This document shows positions 62,045 through 64,000 of a stretch of DNA of 64,000 nucleotides, in pieces. The stretch is from Chryseobacterium camelliae (lineage in GTDB: Bacteria > Bacteroidota > Bacteroidia > Flavobacteriales > Weeksellaceae): positions 4,216,001 to 4,280,000 of the forward strand of contig NZ_CP022986.1 in assembly GCF_002770595.1 (NCBI RefSeq). Reading direction: 5' to 3'. The notes beneath the pieces were generated by a model. The model saw only the letters and a list, made by a program, of their open reading frames with translations. It did not search any database and was not told the origin of the DNA. Made by a program: the position numbers and the translations under genes. The stretch's first letter is position 1. Each line of letters starts with the position of its first letter.

Positions 62045-64000
62045 ATGATACACGACCAGCGCGCAGAAAAATTCAGGCAGATCGTTGAAAATAAATACCA
62101 GATCTATAACTCACTCTTCATGAGTTTGCCTTATGATAAAATGACCAATATCGGGATGCTATTGCCTTTCCTCAGCGAAGAAAGCAAGGCAGGCTATGAA
62201 GCCGGAAAAACCCCCGAGGAAATTGTTGAAGAATTTTTTAAAAACCATACCGACCTGCAGACGGAAGAGCAGAAGCTTGAACTGCTGTTCAAGATCATTC
62301 AGTACATCGAACGCCAGGTTGTGCTGTTCGACAGTATAGAAGATGCTGCGTTTCCGAATCTCCATTCGGAAAGCGACAGCGGTACCATAACACATTTGTA
62401 TGAACGCTCCGTCCAGGACCATAAGCTGGATAAAGTGCGGGAAAAGCTGGAAGATTTCTCGGTAAAAATTGTTTTTACCGCGCATCCTACCCAGTTTTAT
62501 CCAAGTTCGGTACAGCGGATCATCCAGGACCTGAGAAAAGCTATTGCATCAGACTCTGTCACCAACATCGATATGCTGTTGCAGCAACTCGGGAAAACCC
62601 CGTTTGTGAATAAAGAAAAACCTACGCCTGTGGATGAGGCTATGAGCATTATTTCATACCTGAGATATGTGTATTACGATACCATCGGCGAACTATTTAC
62701 CAAGATCCGGAAAATGTTCGGAAACGGTAATTTCCATTTGCCCGAAGACATTATCCAGCTGGGATTCTGGCCGGGCGGTGACCGGGACGGAAATCCTTTT
62801 GTAACGGCTGAAGTAACAAAAACAGTAGCCTGCGAACTGCATTCTGCTATCCTGAAATCTTATTACAGCCATCTGAAGTACATCAGACGAAGGTTGAGCT
62901 TCAGGGGAGTTTCTGAGGTTCTGCAGCAGCTGAACGATGAGCTGTATGCCGCTATTTTCAACGGCGGGGACATCAGTGCGGAAGATATCCTGAAAAGAGC
63001 AGCTGAGGCGGAAGATATCCTGATCAGCCAGCATAACGGTCTGTTTCTGGACCTGCTCATCAACTTCAGGGACCGGGTGAAGATTTTCGGGACGCATTTT
63101 GCCACCCTGGATGTCCGTCAGGACAGCAGAATCCATCAGAAAGTCATTGATGAAGTCTTTGCAAAGCTGCATGGTAACCAGGAAGCTGGTTTTGAAGAAA
63201 AATTCAGCCTGTTGATCCAGCAGTCCGGACAGGTGAATCCCGATGACTTTGAAGATATTGTTAAAGATACCTTGCTTACCGTGTCACAGGTTGAAGAAAT
63301 CCAGCAACTGAACGGGATGAGAGGCATGAACCGGTATATCATTTCCAATTCCGATGCCGTGAAAGATGTGATGAACGTCTATGCCTTTTTTAAGGTTTGC
63401 GGATACCGGGATGAAGATATCAAAATGGATATCGTTCCGCTTTTTGAAACGATGGAAGGCTTAGCCAATGCCGAAAAAGTAATGCGTGACCTGTATCATC
63501 ATCCTGTATACCAGAAGCATCTGGAAAGGAGAGGACGTCATCAGACCATCATGCTCGGATTTTCAGACGGGACAAAAGACGGCGGATATCTGAAGGCCAA
63601 CTGGGAAATCTACAAAGCAAAAGAAGTGCTGACGAAGCTTTCGGAAGAAAACGGAATCAAGGTCGTGTTCTTTGACGGAAGGGGAGGACCGCCGGCAAGA
63701 GGCGGCGGAAAAACCCATGATTTCTATGCTTCTCAGGGAAAAACCATTGCAAACCACAAGATTGAGCTGACCATACAGGGGCAGACCATTACCAGTATTT
63801 TCGGCAATAAGGAACAGGCTACCTTTAATTTTGAACAACTGCTGACCGCAGGGATCGAAAATGATGTGTTCAAAAATTCCAAAAAAGATCTTACGGATGA
63901 AGAGAGAGCACTGATCAGAGAACTCGCAGAAATCAGCTATCAGAAATATTCAGACCTGAAAGCGCATCCGATGTTTGTGCCTTACCTCCAGGAAATGAGT
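62045..64000 (+). CDS. ppc: Phosphoenolpyruvate carboxylase, 3' end outside window
   Basis: Anaplerotic enzyme that fixes bicarbonate onto PEP to give oxaloacetate. About 652 residues are visible of a usual 850-900. Motifs: IVFTAHPTQFYPSS (the catalytic HPT loop), FWPGGDRDGNPFVT, HFATLDVRQDSR, MLGFSDGTKDGGYLKAN, and the PEP-binding glycine loop FFDGRGGPPARGGGKTH. Classic GYSDSGKDAG is replaced by GFSDGTKDGG, as in the flavobacterial subgroup from memory. The start follows a near-perfect promoter directly. Confidence 0.96.
   Translation, partial: MIHDQRAEKFRQIVENKYQIYNSLFMSLPYDKMTNIGMLLPFLSEESKAGYEAGKTPEEIVEEFFKNHTDLQTEEQKLELLFKIIQYIERQVVLFDSIEDAAFPNLHSESDSGTITHLYERSVQDHKLDKVREKLEDFSVKIVFTAHPTQFYPSSVQRIIQDLRKAIASDSVTNIDMLLQQLGKTPFVNKEKPTPVDEAMSIISYLRYVYYDTIGELFTKIRKMFGNGNFHLPEDIIQLGFWPGGDRDGNPFVTAEVTKTVACELHSAILKSYYSHLKYIRRRLSFRGVSEVLQQLNDELYAAIFNGGDISAEDILKRAAEAEDILISQHNGLFLDLLINFRDRVKIFGTHFATLDVRQDSRIHQKVIDEVFAKLHGNQEAGFEEKFSLLIQQSGQVNPDDFEDIVKDTLLTVSQVEEIQQLNGMRGMNRYIISNSDAVKDVMNVYAFFKVCGYRDEDIKMDIVPLFETMEGLANAEKVMRDLYHHPVYQKHLERRGRHQTIMLGFSDGTKDGGYLKANWEIYKAKEVLTKLSEENGIKVVFFDGRGGPPARGGGKTHDFYASQGKTIANHKIELTIQGQTITSIFGNKEQATFNFEQLLTAGIENDVFKNSKKDLTDEERALIRELAEISYQKYSDLKAHPMFVPYLQEMS

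Noticed and set aside
1-64000. CRISPR array, tRNA/rRNA genes, insertion sequences, integrases
   Set aside because: I looked for regular short repeats, cloverleaf ends, transposase motifs and integrase motifs and found none.

Overview
The window looks like chromosomal DNA of a Bacteroidota member, most likely a Chryseobacterium-like flavobacterium (Weeksellaceae). The clues are a SusC/SusD pair, a type IX secretion (T9SS) sorting domain, RHS proteins of the DUF6443 type, a short peptide starting MKNLKKLSR, and repeated -33/-7 promoters of the form TTG-N19-TAnnTTTG instead of TTGACA/TATAAT. The genus is inferred from style and recall, not from a search.

Layout. 1-1706 (minus): most of metG. 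2033-9713: a starch/maltodextrin utilisation locus (SusC, SusD, SusE-like lipoprotein, GH97 alpha-glucosidase). 9758-14313: a compact operon that looks like a RiPP biosynthetic cluster (82-aa precursor, FxsB-like radical SAM/SPASM enzyme, two paralogous HxD...H proteins, secreted aspartic protease), closed by a terminator. 14346-20257: SBF-type transporter, aspartoacylase-like hydrolase, SusA-like GH13 amylase, SnoaL-like protein and SLC45/GPH-type sugar transporter, which continues the starch theme. 20450-23985: GMC oxidoreductase, MFS transporter, pirin.

24052-32101: the complete ilvE-D-B-N-C-A branched-chain amino acid operon, preceded by a textbook attenuator: a promoter, a 17-aa Ile/Val-rich leader peptide, an antiterminator and a terminator. 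32235-40344: FMN reductase, a short leader-like peptide with its own promoter and terminator, then purM, purN, a 2-hydroxyacid dehydrogenase, purH, purD and guaA. 40855-43588: MgtC-like protein, small ParB-like protein, GNAT/nitrilase fusion. A 55-aa Cys-rich bacteriocin-like peptide lies at 43637-43804 (minus).

44240-54603 (minus): a probable polymorphic-toxin island. Its order is T9SS cargo protein, YD-repeat protein, RHS protein with a zinc-protease-like C-terminal tip, a lipoprotein as candidate immunity protein, then a displaced frameshifted RHS tip, a 49-aa ORF and a small membrane protein. A 118-bp direct repeat links the active and displaced tips. 54866-64000: UbiB-like kinase, a DEAD-box helicase with a DEFD motif, SGNH hydrolase, lipocalin-like lipoprotein, iron-containing alcohol dehydrogenase, two small lipoproteins and a truncated ppc gene.

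The strongest candidates for undescribed biology are the RiPP operon at 9.8-14.3 kb and the toxin-tip reservoir at 44.2-47.3 kb. The ilv attenuator is well supported by direct reading, and the purM leader peptide and the Cys-rich peptide are smaller new candidates.
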